DNA of 64,000 bases from Pseudonocardia halophobica (GCF_027922425.1 NZ_BSFQ01000026.1:30566-94565); one strand, 5' to 3'. Positions 23,645 to 33,099 are shown, counted from the stretch's first letter. Notes: generated by a model from the letters alone, not told the origin. A program made the numbers and translations.

Positions 23645-24856
23645 TCAAAGGATGGGGATCGGCCCCGTGTCCGTGTCCCGGCCGGTCGGCGAGCGGTCCG
23701 GCAGCTCGACCCGGCGCTCCCCCGCCGGCGGCGTCTCGGGCGCGAGCGGCAGCACCGCGCACACCCGGAAGCCGCCCGCATCGGGCCCGCTCGCGAGCTC
23801 CCCGCCGACGGCGCCGACCCGCTCGGCGAGCCCCGCGAGCCCTGCCCCGCCGGTGCCGAAGGTGCCCCGCGCCGGACGCCCGGCGGGCCCGTTGACGACC
23901 TCGACGCGGATCCGGTCCGTGACCCGCCAGTCCACCTCGACCCGCACGGTGGAGCCGGGGCTGTGCCGGGCGGCGTTGGTGAGCGCCTCCTGGACCACGC
24001 GGTAGACGACCTGGTCGGGCGCCACCGGCAGGGTCCGGGCGGTGCCGAGGGCGACGAGCTCCACGTCGAGCCCGGTCTCGCGGGCCCGGTCGACGAGGCC
24101 GCCGAGCCCGGCCGCGCCGGCCGGGGCCGGCCCGACGAGCCCGAGCGCGCTGCGCATCTCCGCCAGCGCCTCCTTGGCGTGCGTCCGCAGCAGCTCCGCG
24201 GCCTCGCGGGTCCGCTGCTCCTCGGTCGAGGCGGACAACGCGGCCGCCCCGACCGCGATGAGCGTGGCGTGGTGGCCGACCGCGTCGTGCACCTCGCGGC
24301 CGATCCGGGCCCGTTCCTCGGCGCGGGCGGCGCTCTCCCGGGCGGCGACGGTGGCCTCGCGGGCGTCCTCCAGCTCGCGCAGGCTCGCCGTCAGCCGCTC
24401 CCGGGTGGCCGTGAGCAGGCCGAACCCGAGCGGGCTACCGGCGGAGAGCACGGCGAAGACCACGGTGAGGATCACCGACTGCCAGCTGAGGACCTCGCGC
24501 TGCAGCACCGGCACCACCGCGGCGAGGACGACCACGACCAGCCAGGGCAATGTGGCGCCGAGCCGGGTCCGGCGGCCGAGCGCGAACAGCGCGACGATCT
24601 GCGCGGGCCAGCCCAGCCCGCCGCAGATCGCCCACAGCGACCCGACGACGGCGAGCCACGGCCGCACGTGCCGCAGCGGCAGCAGTGCGCAGCCGACCAG
24701 GCCCGCGGTGACCGACCAGGCATACGGGCCGGGCGCGGCGAGCAGCACGAACACCGCCGGCACGCCGACCGCGACGACCTCGATCCCAACCCGCAAGGCC
24801 GGTCCACCCCGCCGCAGTACCCCCCGCACCACCCGCCGTCCGCCCCCCTGCGGCAT
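23645..24856 (-). CDS. NarL-type sensor histidine kinase
   Basis: 403 residues. Several hydrophobic helices between about 20 and 155 form the membrane-embedded sensor without an obvious extracellular domain; then a HisKA_3 dimerisation helix with EVHDAVGHH (phospho-acceptor His190) and an ATP-binding domain (DQVVYRVVQEALTNAARHSPG, GTGGAGLAGLAERVGAVGG). The tail after about 375 is disordered. Its ATG directly follows the response regulator stop codon, so the two form a standard two-component operon. The signal is unknown. Confidence 0.9.
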   Translation of the reverse strand: MPQGGGRRVVRGVLRRGGPALRVGIEVVAVGVPAVFVLLAAPGPYAWSVTAGLVGCALLPLRHVRPWLAVVGSLWAICGGLGWPAQIVALFALGRRTRLGATLPWLVVVVLAAVVPVLQREVLSWQSVILTVVFAVLSAGSPLGFGLLTATRERLTASLRELEDAREATVAARESAARAEERARIGREVHDAVGHHATLIAVGAAALSASTEEQRTREAAELLRTHAKEALAEMRSALGLVGPAPAGAAGLGGLVDRARETGLDVELVALGTARTLPVAPDQVVYRVVQEALTNAARHSPGSTVRVEVDWRVTDRIRVEVVNGPAGRPARGTFGTGGAGLAGLAERVGAVGGELASGPDAGGFRVCAVLPLAPETPPAGERRVELPDRSPTGRDTDTGPIPIL

Positions 24857-25522
24857 TCACGCCCCCCAGCTCTGCGCGAGCAGCGCAGCCTGCACCCGGT
24901 TCTCCGCGCCCAGCTTCACCAGCAGCGCCGACACGTACTTCTTCACCGTCGCCTCGGCCAGCCCCAGCCGGCACCCGATGGTTGCGTTGGACTCGCCGTC
25001 GGCCAGCAGCCGCAGCACCTGCGTCTCGCGCAGGGTCAGGTCGGCCGGGCGCGGCGGCCGCGGCGCCGGCTCAGGGACGAGCCGCGGCAGCAGCCGGGCG
25101 GTGATCCGCGGGTCCAGCACCGCGCCCCCGGCCGCGAGGTCGAGCACGGCACGGATCAGCGCCTCGGGCTCGGCGTCCTTGAGCAGGAACCCCTGCACCC
25201 CGATCCGCAGCGCCTCGGTGACGTACTCGTCGAGGTCGAAGGTCGTCAGCACGGCCGCCGGCACGGCGTCGGGCCGCGCGCAGAGCACCCGCAGCGCGTC
25301 GAGCCCCGAGCGGCCGGGCATCTGCACGTCGGCCAGCACGACGTCCGGCCGGTGCTCGTCGACGGCGGCGATCAGCCCGTCGCCGTCGGCCGCCTCCCCC
25401 ACCACTGCCACGGTCCCCCGTGCCTCCAGCACGGTGCGCAGACCCGCCCGGAGCAGCGACTCGTCGTCCGCCAGGACGACGCGCACGGGCCCGGAGGGAC
25501 CGCTGGGGGAGTCAACGGTCAT
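24857..25522 (-). CDS. LuxR/NarL-family response regulator
   Basis: 221 residues: receiver domain with acidic pair DD (19-20), phospho-acceptor Asp65 in VVLADVQMPG, switch residue region AVLTTFD and Lys in FLLKDAEPE; then a LuxR helix-turn-helix (LTLRETQVLRLLADGESNATIGCRLG, VKKYVSALLVKLGA in separate helices). It is the first gene of the operon with the histidine kinase. Target genes are not visible from the sequence. Confidence 0.92.
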   Translation of the reverse strand: MTVDSPSGPSGPVRVVLADDESLLRAGLRTVLEARGTVAVVGEAADGDGLIAAVDEHRPDVVLADVQMPGRSGLDALRVLCARPDAVPAAVLTTFDLDEYVTEALRIGVQGFLLKDAEPEALIRAVLDLAAGGAVLDPRITARLLPRLVPEPAPRPPRPADLTLRETQVLRLLADGESNATIGCRLGLAEATVKKYVSALLVKLGAENRVQAALLAQSWGA

Positions 25523-25579
25523 GCGGGGAGGGTAGTCGGTCGGGGATCGTCCGAGGGAGGACTCACCCTGCCGGGCCGG

Positions 25580-27034
25580 TCAGCGCCGCTTGCCCTTGCG
25601 CTCCCGCTTCTCCCGCACGCGGACCGACAGTCGGATCGGCGAGCCCTCGAACCCGAACTCCTCGCGCAGCCGCCGCTCCAGGAACCGGCGGTACCCCGCC
25701 TCGAGGAAACCGCTGGTGAACAGCACGAACGTCGGCGGCCGGGTGCCGGCCTGGGTGGCGAAGAGGACCTTGGGCTGCTTGCCGCCGCGCACCGGCGGCG
25801 GGGTCGCGGCGATCACCTCGGACAGCCAGCTGTTCAGCCGGCCGGTGGGGATCCGCTGGTCCCACGAGGCCAGGGCGGTCCGCATCGCGGGCGCGATCCT
25901 GGACATCGCCCGGCCGGTCAGCGCGGAGATGTTGATGCGTTCCGCCCAGCGGACCCGGACGAGGTCGCGCTCGAGCTCGCGCTTCATCGCGAGCCGGCGG
26001 TCCTCGTCGACGAGGTCCCACTTGTTGAACACGATCACCAGCGCCCGGCCGGCCTCCTCGACCATGGTCAGCACGCGCTGGTCCTGCTCGGAGATCGGCT
26101 CGCTCGCGTCGAGCAGCACGAGGGCGACCTCGGCCGCCTCGATCGCGGCCTGGGTGCGCAGCGAGGCGTAGTACTCCATGCCCGACGCCGTCTTGACCCG
26201 CTTGCGCAGGCCGGCGGTGTCGACGAACCGGAAGATCTCGCCGTCGAGCTCCACGAGCGAGTCGACCGGGTCGACGGTGGTGCCGGCGACGTCGTGCACG
26301 ACCGAGCGCACCTCGCCGGAGACCCGGTTGAGCAGCGAGGACTTGCCGACGTTGGGCCGCCCGACCAGGGCGACGCGACGCGGCCCGCCGGAGGTCGCCC
26401 CGAAGGTCTCCCGCGGGGTCTCGGGCAGGGCCTCGAGGACCGCGTCGAGCAGGTCGCCGGAGCCGCGGCCGTGAAGGCCCGACACCGGGTACGGCTCGCC
26501 GAGCCCCAGCCGCCAGAGCGCCGCGGTGTCCGCGACGGCGCGCTCGTCGTCGACCTTCGTCGCGGCGAGCAGGACCGGCCGGTCGGAGCGGCGCAGCACG
26601 CGGGCGGCGGCCTCCTCGACCTCGGTGGCGCCCACCCGCGAGTCGACGACGAGCAGGATCGCGTCGGCCGTGCGCATGGCCAGCTCGGCCTGCGCGGCGA
26701 CCTCCTTCTGCAGGCCGACGGCGTCGGGCTCCCAGCCGCCGGTGTCGACGACGGTGAACCGCCGCCCGTTCCACAGGGCGTCGTAGGAGACCCGGTCGCG
26801 GGTGACGCCCGGGATGTCCTGCACGACCGCCTCGCGGCGGCCCAGGAAGCGGTTGACCAGCGTGGACTTGCCCACGTTGGGACGCCCGACGACGGCGAGG
26901 ACCGGCGTCGGGCCCTGCTCGGCGGCGCCCTCGCCGCCGTCGCCGAACCCGTCGTCGACGGCCGCGAAGTCGTCCGGGTCGAGGCCCAGCTCCGCCATGG
27001 CGGCGCGGTCGCCGCCGGTGATCGTGTCGTCCAT
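25580..27034 (-). CDS. der: Ribosome-assembly GTPase Der (EngA)
   Basis: 484 residues with two tandem GTPase domains, each with GRPNVGKS as G1 (the first at 50-57), G3 motifs DTGGWE and DTAGLR, G4 in NKWD for the second domain, and a C-terminal KH-like domain (PPTFVLFTSGFLEAGYRRFLE). It acts in 50S subunit assembly. In the first domain the G4 position reads ATKVDD, close to the usual NKxD. The start overlaps the stop of the upstream acyltransferase gene (TGATG). Confidence 0.95.
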   Translation of the reverse strand: MDDTITGGDRAAMAELGLDPDDFAAVDDGFGDGGEGAAEQGPTPVLAVVGRPNVGKSTLVNRFLGRREAVVQDIPGVTRDRVSYDALWNGRRFTVVDTGGWEPDAVGLQKEVAAQAELAMRTADAILLVVDSRVGATEVEEAAARVLRRSDRPVLLAATKVDDERAVADTAALWRLGLGEPYPVSGLHGRGSGDLLDAVLEALPETPRETFGATSGGPRRVALVGRPNVGKSSLLNRVSGEVRSVVHDVAGTTVDPVDSLVELDGEIFRFVDTAGLRKRVKTASGMEYYASLRTQAAIEAAEVALVLLDASEPISEQDQRVLTMVEEAGRALVIVFNKWDLVDEDRRLAMKRELERDLVRVRWAERINISALTGRAMSRIAPAMRTALASWDQRIPTGRLNSWLSEVIAATPPPVRGGKQPKVLFATQAGTRPPTFVLFTSGFLEAGYRRFLERRLREEFGFEGSPIRLSVRVREKRERKGKRR

Positions 27035-27711
27035 CAGGCACTACTCCGAATGTTCGTGGCTCGTATCGCGTCGAGGTCCGCGACCAGCGCGGCGAGGGCG
27101 CCGCGGACGGTCTCGGTGGCCGCGGCGAGCTCCGCGCGGCCCCTCCCGGTGGGGGCCGGCAGGGGCTCGCCCACCAGCACGTCCACCCGCGGGCGCCACC
27201 GCCGCCCGCTCCCCTCCGGCCGGCGGGTCCCCCGGCAGACGACCGGGAGGACCTGCGCGCCGGAGGTGCGGGCCAGCCAGGCCGCGCCCTGCTGGGCCGC
27301 CGCGACGTCGCCGCTGCCGCGCGTGCCCTCGGGGAACACCCCCACGAGCCCGCCCCCGCGCAGCACGCCGAGCGCCGCGGTGAGGGGCGCCCGGTCGGGC
27401 TCGCCGCGCCGCACGGCCAGCTGCCCGATCCCGCGCAGCCCCCTACCCAGGATGCCGGTGAACATCTCCTGCTTGACCAGGAACACCGAACGACGCCCGA
27501 GTAGTCCGAAGATCAGCGGTCCGTCGACCAGCGAACTGTGATTCGCGACGAGCACCACGGGGCCGGTCGCCGGGATCCGCTCGCGGTGGTGGACGTGGAC
27601 CCGGAGCACGGGGCGGAAGCACCACGTCCCGACCCAGCGCGCCAGGTCGTGCAGCCTCGGGTCGGCGCCGGCGGGGAGGTCGGCCGCGCCGTCGACCGGG
27701 GTGGTGCTCAT
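27034..27711 (-). CDS. 1-acyl-glycerol-3-phosphate acyltransferase (PlsC-like)
   Basis: 225 residues. The acyltransferase block I NHSSLVD replaces the commoner NHxxxxD exactly, and block III is GVFPEGTRGSG; between them VKQEMFTGILGRGLRGIG is typical. It would acylate lysophosphatidate at the inner membrane face in phospholipid synthesis. The start overlaps the cmk stop by four bases (ATGA) and its own stop overlaps the der start, so it belongs to a cmk-plsC-der operon seen in other actinobacteria. Confidence 0.9.
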   Translation of the reverse strand: MSTTPVDGAADLPAGADPRLHDLARWVGTWCFRPVLRVHVHHRERIPATGPVVLVANHSSLVDGPLIFGLLGRRSVFLVKQEMFTGILGRGLRGIGQLAVRRGEPDRAPLTAALGVLRGGGLVGVFPEGTRGSGDVAAAQQGAAWLARTSGAQVLPVVCRGTRRPEGSGRRWRPRVDVLVGEPLPAPTGRGRAELAAATETVRGALAALVADLDAIRATNIRSSA

Positions 27712-28472
27712 GTGACGAGCCCACGCTCCCGGACCAGCCGCAGGAGCTCCACCAGCACGGCGTCGACGGACAGCTCGTCCGTGTCGACGACGAGCGCGTC
27801 GGCCGCCGCGTGCAGCGGCGAGGTCTTGCGGGTCGAGTCCAGCCGGTCCCGGCGCTGGACGTCGGCGAGGGTGCTCGCGGGGTCGCTCACGCGCCCGGCC
27901 TTGGCGTCCTGGCGGCCCCGGCGCGCGGCGCGGACCTCCTCGGACGCGGTCAGGTAGACCTTCAGCTTCGCCTCGGGCGCGACCACGCTGCCGATGTCGC
28001 GGCCCTCGACCACGATCCCGCGTCCGCGGGCGAGGGCGCGGTCGATGTGCTCCCGCTGCCGGGCGACGAGCGCGGTCCGCACCTCCGGCACCGCGGAGAC
28101 CGCCGACACCGCCTTGGTCACCGGCTCGTCCCGGATCTCGGCCTCGACGTCCTCGCCCGCCAGGAGGATCCGCGGCGCGGCCGGGTCGGTCACCGACTCC
28201 AGCTCCGCCCCGACCGCGACGGCGGCGATCCGCTCGGGGTCGCTGTCCGCGGTGAGCCCGGCCCGCAGGCAGGCCAGCGTGGCGGCCCGGTACATCGCGC
28301 CGGTGTCGAGGTAGGCGGCGTGCAGCGTGCGGGCCAGCCGCCGCGAGACGGTCGACTTGCCGGTGCCCGAGGGCCCGTCCATCGCGACGACGTCGTTCAG
28401 GACGCCGTCCCCGCTCGGATCCGTCGGCCCCGTCGACCCGGTCGACGCCGTGGACGCTGTCGGCCCGGTCAT
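27708..28472 (-). CDS. cmk: Cytidylate kinase
   Basis: 254 residues. P-loop GPSGTGKS at 33-40, the CMP-binding region AAYLDTGAMYRAATL, VVEGRDIGSVV and the lid RRDRLDSTRKTSPL are all present. It phosphorylates CMP and dCMP. The first 25 residues are a low-complexity Thr/Ser/Gly/Pro extension (MTGPTASTASTGSTGP), which may mean the true start is later, though the next suitable codon is not supported by a better ribosome-binding site. First gene of the cmk-plsC-der run. Confidence 0.95.
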   Translation of the reverse strand: MTGPTASTASTGSTGPTDPSGDGVLNDVVAMDGPSGTGKSTVSRRLARTLHAAYLDTGAMYRAATLACLRAGLTADSDPERIAAVAVGAELESVTDPAAPRILLAGEDVEAEIRDEPVTKAVSAVSAVPEVRTALVARQREHIDRALARGRGIVVEGRDIGSVVAPEAKLKVYLTASEEVRAARRGRQDAKAGRVSDPASTLADVQRRDRLDSTRKTSPLHAAADALVVDTDELSVDAVLVELLRLVRERGLVT

Positions 28473-28581
28473 GCCTCACCCCTCGTGCAGATGCTCGGAG
28501 ACCCTCCACCGGTACCTGACGACCGGGCGCGGGCCACCGACCATTGTGCCTGGCGAGGCGCACGGCGCCCTCGGGGGGCGG

Positions 28582-28944
28582 TCAGGAGGGCAGGTCGCGG
28601 CGCAGGGCCGCGGCCCCGCGCAGGTACACGTGCCGCAGGTCGGCGCGGGCGAGGTCGGTCTCGACGTGCGCGAGCAGCCGCAGCACCCGCGGCATCGCCC
28701 CGGGCACCGCGATCTCGGTGGCGCACATCAGCGGGACGTCCGTGAGCCCGAGCAGCCGGGCCGCGTAGGCCGGGAACTCCGCCGTGAGGTCCGGCGTCGC
28801 GGTGAACAGGATCGAGATCACGTCGTCGCTGGTCAGCTCGTTGCGCTTGAGCACGGCGCCGACCAGCTCGGCCGAGCCCTCGAGGATCTCCTCGCGCGAG
28901 TCGCCGTCGACCTGGATCGCGCCGCGGATCGCCCGGACCGCCAC
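28582..28944 (-). CDS. aroH: Chorismate mutase, AroH type
   Basis: 120 residues, the usual size of the monofunctional trimeric AroH class. Begins VRAIRGAIQVDGDSREEI, contains SDDVISILFTATPDLTAEFPA and PLMCATEIAVPGAMPRVLR, all family hallmarks including the active-site Arg near the N-terminus. It converts chorismate to prephenate for Phe/Tyr. It lies 10 bases after the rluB stop. In many relatives a prephenate dehydrogenase gene sits between aroH and cmk; there is none here. Confidence 0.93.
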   Translation of the reverse strand: MAVRAIRGAIQVDGDSREEILEGSAELVGAVLKRNELTSDDVISILFTATPDLTAEFPAYAARLLGLTDVPLMCATEIAVPGAMPRVLRLLAHVETDLARADLRHVYLRGAAALRRDLPS

Positions 28945-28954
28945 CGCCCGCCCC

Positions 28955-29734
28955 CTACAGCCCGACGGCCTTGTAGAGCGAACCCACCTCGTTCTGGTTG
29001 AGGGGGCGGAGCTTGCCGGGCCGCTGGTCGCCGAGGCGGACCTCGCCGATCGCGGTGCGGACCAGCCGCTGCACCGGGTGCCCGACCTCGTCGAGCAGCC
29101 GGCGGACGACGTGCTTGCGGCCCTCGTGGATCACCAGCTCGACCATCGACCGGCCGGGCAGGGAGTCGACCAGCCGGAACGAGTGCACCCGCACCGGGCC
29201 GTCCTCGAGCTCGATGCCCTCGCGGAGCCGCTTGCCGACGTCCCGCGCGACCTGGCCCATCACCTCGGCGACGTAGGTCTTCTCCACCTCGAACGACGGG
29301 TGCATGAGCCGGTGGCCCAGCTCGCCGTCGTTGGTCAGCAGGAGCAGGCCCTCGGTGTCCTGGTCCAGCCGCCCGACGTGGAACAGCCGCCCGGCCTGGT
29401 TGAGCAGCTCGGTCCGCTGCATGACCAGGTCGCCGACGCAGGGCCGGCCCCGGTCGTCCGACATCGTGGAGAGCATCCCGGCGGGCTTGTTCAGCGCCAG
29501 GTACACCTGGTCGTCCCGGAGCTGGATGCGCGAGCCGTCGACGTGCACCACGGCGGTGTCCGGGTCGATGCGGCGGCCCATCTCGCGCACGATCTCGCCG
29601 TCGACCGAGACGCGGCCGGCGGCGATCAGCTCCTCGGCCGCGCGGCGCGAGGCCACGCCGGCCTGGGCCAGCACCTTCTGCAGCCGCACCCCCTCGGCCT
29701 GCGCGGAGGAGTCGGGGCGGGTGGGGCGGCTCAT
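28955..29734 (-). CDS. rluB: 23S rRNA pseudouridine synthase, RluB family
   Basis: 259 residues with an N-terminal S4 RNA-binding domain (VRLQKVLAQAGVASRRAAEE, 16-35) and a catalytic domain with GRLDQDTEGLLL, Asp124 being the catalytic residue, and the later KTYVAEV and EGRKHVVRRLL motifs. It modifies large-subunit rRNA. It follows scpB after 41 bases, in the conserved parA-scpA-scpB-rluB order. Confidence 0.94.
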   Translation of the reverse strand: MSRPTRPDSSAQAEGVRLQKVLAQAGVASRRAAEELIAAGRVSVDGEIVREMGRRIDPDTAVVHVDGSRIQLRDDQVYLALNKPAGMLSTMSDDRGRPCVGDLVMQRTELLNQAGRLFHVGRLDQDTEGLLLLTNDGELGHRLMHPSFEVEKTYVAEVMGQVARDVGKRLREGIELEDGPVRVHSFRLVDSLPGRSMVELVIHEGRKHVVRRLLDEVGHPVQRLVRTAIGEVRLGDQRPGKLRPLNQNEVGSLYKAVGL

Positions 29735-29775
29735 GCGGGGGTCCTTCTCGGGGTCCTGCTCACGGGGTCCTTCTC

Positions 29776-30459
29776 TTACAGCTCGTCGATCGCGTCGATG
29801 TCCGGCAGCAGCGGGGCCAGCGGCGGCAGGTCCTCCAGCGAGGACAGCCCCAGCCGCTCCAGGAAGAGCTCGGTGGTGCGGAACAGCGTCCCCTGGGTGG
29901 GCCCGTCCACACCGGCCTCCTCCACCAGACCGCGCGTGAGCAGCGTACGCAGCACGCCGTCGCAGTTCACACCCCGCACCGCCGCGACCCGCGCACGGGT
30001 GACGGGTTGCCGGTACGCGACCACCGCCAGCGTCTCCAGGGCGGCCCGGGTGAGCTTGGCGCGCTGCCCGTCGAGCAGGAACCGCTCGACGTACGGGGCG
30101 TAGAGGTCGCGGGTGTAGAACCGCCAGCCCTCACCCACCCGGCGCAGGTCGATGCCGCTGCCCTGCTCGCGGTAGCTCTCGGCGAGCCGGCGCACCGCCC
30201 GCTCCACCCGGCCGACGGGCTGGTCGAGCGCGGCGGCGAGGGCCTGCTCGTCCGTCGGGGAGTCCACGACCAGCAGCAACGCCTCCAGCGCGGCGGTCAG
30301 CTCGTCCTCGCGGGCCAGGCCGGGGAGGCCCTCGACCTCCAGCTCACCCGCCGTGTCGTCGGCGGTGTCGTCGGCGGTGTCGTCGGCGGTGTGGTCGGCG
30401 GTGTCGGCGGCGGCGTCCGGGTCAGGTTCCGGGTTCGGCAGGCTCACTGATCGGCTCAC
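29776..30459 (-). CDS. scpB: Segregation and condensation protein ScpB
   Basis: 227 residues with two winged helices (LTAALEALLLVVDSPTDEQALAAAL near 30; KLTRAALETLAVVAYRQPVTRARVAAVRG in the second half, quoted in parts). It is the kleisin-associated subunit of the SMC-ScpAB condensin. The first 35 residues are an acidic low-complexity stretch with repeated TADD units from short tandem DNA repeats at about 30353-30415; the true start might lie after it. The gene overlaps scpA by 38 bases. Confidence 0.93.
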   Translation of the reverse strand: MSRSVSLPNPEPDPDAAADTADHTADDTADDTADDTAGELEVEGLPGLAREDELTAALEALLLVVDSPTDEQALAAALDQPVGRVERAVRRLAESYREQGSGIDLRRVGEGWRFYTRDLYAPYVERFLLDGQRAKLTRAALETLAVVAYRQPVTRARVAAVRGVNCDGVLRTLLTRGLVEEAGVDGPTQGTLFRTTELFLERLGLSSLEDLPPLAPLLPDIDAIDEL

Positions 30460-31249
30460 TCGGGGTGGACTGGGCGGGGGTCCAGCGTACGGTCAGCTCC
30501 CCGAACGGCTCAGGCTGCTCCACCTCGATCGCCCGCTCCCGGTACAGCTCCAGGACGGCCATGAACCGGGCGACGATCTCGATCGGGGACGTGCAGTCCG
30601 CCGTCAGGGCCGCGAAGGTCGCCTCCCCCAGCTCGGCGAGCCGTTCGCGCAGGATCGCCATGTGCGCCGGGACCGAGACGTCGTGCTGGTGGATGTGGTC
30701 GGTGCCGACGACCGGCGGCGGCTTGGGCCGGAACACGCTCGCGGCGAGCTCGGCGAAGGCCCCGGCGTCCATCCCGAGCAGGACCTCGGGCAGCAGGCCC
30801 TCGAACCGCGGCTCGAGCGCCACCGACCGCGGGAACCGGCGCAGCGCGGTCTTCTCCAGCTCGGCGAACAGGCCCGCGACCTGCTTGTACGCCTTGTACT
30901 GCAGCAGCCGGGCGAAGAGCAGGTCCCGCGCCTCGAGCAGCGCGAGGTCCTCCTCGTCCTCGACCTCGGCGGCCGGGAGCAGCCGGGCCGCCTTCAGGTC
31001 CAGCAGCGTGGCCGCGACGACGAGGAACTCGGTGGTCTCGTCGAGGTCCGCGTCGTCCCCCAACGCGGCGAGGTGGGCGATGAAGTCGTCCGTGACCTTG
31101 TGCAGGGCCATCTCGGTGACGTCGAGCTCGTGCTTGCCGATGAGCTGCAGCAGCAGGTCGAACGGGCCCTCGAAGTTGACCAGGCGCACCGTGAAGCGCG
31201 GCCTGACCTCCGGGGTCCCGGCGGTGGGTCGGTCGTCGGCCAGGGTCAC
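30422..31249 (-). CDS. scpA: Segregation and condensation protein ScpA
   Basis: 275-residue kleisin of the SMC complex: N-terminal FTVRLVNFEGPFDLLLQLI, central EDEEDLALLEARDLLFARLLQYKAYK (in parts) and C-terminal winged helix SPIEIVARFMAVLELYRE. The GTG at 31249 overlaps the parA stop (GTGA), which fixes the start. It works with ScpB and an Smc encoded elsewhere to compact the chromosome. Confidence 0.94.
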   Translation of the reverse strand: MTLADDRPTAGTPEVRPRFTVRLVNFEGPFDLLLQLIGKHELDVTEMALHKVTDDFIAHLAALGDDADLDETTEFLVVAATLLDLKAARLLPAAEVEDEEDLALLEARDLLFARLLQYKAYKQVAGLFAELEKTALRRFPRSVALEPRFEGLLPEVLLGMDAGAFAELAASVFRPKPPPVVGTDHIHQHDVSVPAHMAILRERLAELGEATFAALTADCTSPIEIVARFMAVLELYRERAIEVEQPEPFGELTVRWTPAQSTPSEPISEPAEPGT

Positions 31250-32145
31250 CGGGCGATGACCTCGCGGGCCAGCATGCGGTAGGCCTCCGCGCCGCTGGAG
31301 CTGGGCGCCCACGTCGTGATCGGCTCGCCCGCGACCGTGGTCTCGGGGAAGCGGATGGTGCGGTTGATGACCGCGTCGAACACCAGGTCGCCGAAGGCCT
31401 CGATCACCCGCTGGTGGACCTCGCGGGTGTGCACCGTGCGCGAGTCGAACATCGTGGCCAGGATGCCGATGAGGTCGAGGTCGGGGTTGAGCCGGTCCTT
31501 CACCTTGTCGATCGTGTCCATCAGCAGCGCGACGCCGCGGAGGCTGAAGAACTCGCAGGCCAGCGGGATGAGCACGCTGTCGGCGCAGGCCAGGGCATTG
31601 ATCGTGAGCAGGCCGAGGCTGGGCTGGCAGTCGATGAGCACGACGTCGTAGCGGTCCAGCACGCCTTTGAGCGCCCGGCCGAGTGCCTGCTCGCGGCCGA
31701 CCTCGGTGACCAGCTGGACCTCGGCCGCCGACAGGTCGATGTTGCTGGGCAGCAGGTCCATGCCCGCGACGGAGGTCTTGAGGATGACGTCGTCCGGCTC
31801 GACGCCGCGGTCCATCAGCAGGTTGTAGATGGTCGCGTCGAGCTGGTGGGGCTGCACGCCGAGCCCCACCGAGAGCGCGCCCTGGGGGTCGAAGTCGACC
31901 AGCAGCACCCGGCGCCCGTACTCGGCGAGCGCGGCGCCCAGGTTGATCGTCGACGTCGTCTTGCCGACGCCGCCCTTCTGGTTGGCCACCGCGATCACGC
32001 GGGCGGGCCCGTGTTCGGTGAGCGGGGCCGGCTGCGGCGCGCCCACGCGGTGCCGCCCGCCCGGCCTGGGGGCGTCCTCCAGGCCCGGCTCGACGGTCGG
32101 GTCGTAGTCGGGCCCCGCACCGTCCCCGTCGGGTGCTGTGTCCAT
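31246..32145 (-). CDS. parA: ParA-family chromosome partitioning ATPase
   Basis: 299 residues with deviant Walker A KGGVGKTT (57-64), switch LVDFDPQGALS and later LIDCQPSLGLLT. The N-terminal 45 residues are a variable acidic/Pro-rich extension. It is the first gene of parA-scpA-scpB. No ParB gene or parS site is near, so this is the Soj-like ParA of the scp locus rather than the parAB pair at the origin. The 228 bases upstream, up to the thioesterase stop at 32374, hold no gene. Confidence 0.92.
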   Translation of the reverse strand: MDTAPDGDGAGPDYDPTVEPGLEDAPRPGGRHRVGAPQPAPLTEHGPARVIAVANQKGGVGKTTSTINLGAALAEYGRRVLLVDFDPQGALSVGLGVQPHQLDATIYNLLMDRGVEPDDVILKTSVAGMDLLPSNIDLSAAEVQLVTEVGREQALGRALKGVLDRYDVVLIDCQPSLGLLTINALACADSVLIPLACEFFSLRGVALLMDTIDKVKDRLNPDLDLIGILATMFDSRTVHTREVHQRVIEAFGDLVFDAVINRTIRFPETTVAGEPITTWAPSSSGAEAYRMLAREVIAR

Positions 32146-32373
32146 GCGGGCTCCGGTCTCCTCGTGTCGAAATCCGGTGTCGATCCCTCGGGTGTCGATT
32201 CCTGCCGTCTCCCGTGCCGGGTCTACCTCGGGCGCAGACTAGGAACCACTTCCGGGCACGGCAACGCGCCACGCCCGGGCGGGTCGAACTTCCGGTCGAA
32301 CTCACGGCACGCTAGCCCACAAGGAGCAGCGTCCCTCCGGGTGGGTCGGGAACCGGTGGCGACGGGCCCGTGA

Positions 32374-33099
32374 TCAGGGCCGGAGGATCTCGGCGAGCAC
32401 CTCGTCCCGCTGCTCGTGCAGGTAGAAATGCCCGCCCGCGAGGACCCGGTGGGTGAACCCGGCCGGCGCGACCTCGGCCCAGCGCAGTGCGTCGGCCTTC
32501 GCGACGGCGGGGTCGTCGGCGCCGAGCAGCAGGTGGACCGGGCAGCGCAGCGGCGGGCCGGGCGGGTGGGCGTACCCGTCGGCCGCCCTCAGGTCGGCAC
32601 GGAAGGCCGGCAGGACGAGGGCGCGCAGCTCCGGGTGGGCGAGGACGGCGGCGTCCGTGCCGCCCAGCCGACACAGCTCCGCGGCGAGCTCCTCGTCGGT
32701 CCCGCCGCGGAAGACGGCCGCGGGCGGGACCGTCGGGGCGATCCGGGCGGAGACGACGAGCCGCTCCGGCGGCCGCGGCAGCCGCCGGGCGACCTCGTAG
32801 GCCAGCGTGCCCCCGAGGCTGTGCCCGAACAGCACGAGGGGACGCGCGTCCGCGGCGAGCAGTGCCACGAGGGCCGTGGCCATGGCGAGGGCGTCCGTCC
32901 ACGGCTCCTCGCGGATCCGGTCCTCGCGGCCGGGGTACTGCACGGTCACCAGCTCCACCCCGGCCGGGACGGCCCCGGCCCAGCCGCGGAAGGTGCTCGC
33001 CGCGCCCCCGGCGTGCGGCAGGCAGACCAGCCGCAGGTCCGCGTCGGGGCGGGGGCGCGGGGTGCGGAGCCAGCCGCGCTGCCGGGTGGGCGCGCTCAC
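32374..33099 (-). CDS. Type II thioesterase of the siderophore operon
   Basis: 241-residue alpha/beta-hydrolase: LPHAGGAAS oxyanion strand, GHSLGGTLA with nucleophile Ser94, acid Asp in LLGADDP, and catalytic His in AGGHFYLHEQ. Such stand-alone enzymes clear misprimed acyl groups from NRPS carrier domains. Last gene of the operon; its GTG start overlaps the stop of the condensation-like gene. Confidence 0.93.
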   Translation of the reverse strand: MSAPTRQRGWLRTPRPRPDADLRLVCLPHAGGAASTFRGWAGAVPAGVELVTVQYPGREDRIREEPWTDALAMATALVALLAADARPLVLFGHSLGGTLAYEVARRLPRPPERLVVSARIAPTVPPAAVFRGGTDEELAAELCRLGGTDAAVLAHPELRALVLPAFRADLRAADGYAHPPGPPLRCPVHLLLGADDPAVAKADALRWAEVAPAGFTHRVLAGGHFYLHEQRDEVLAEILRP

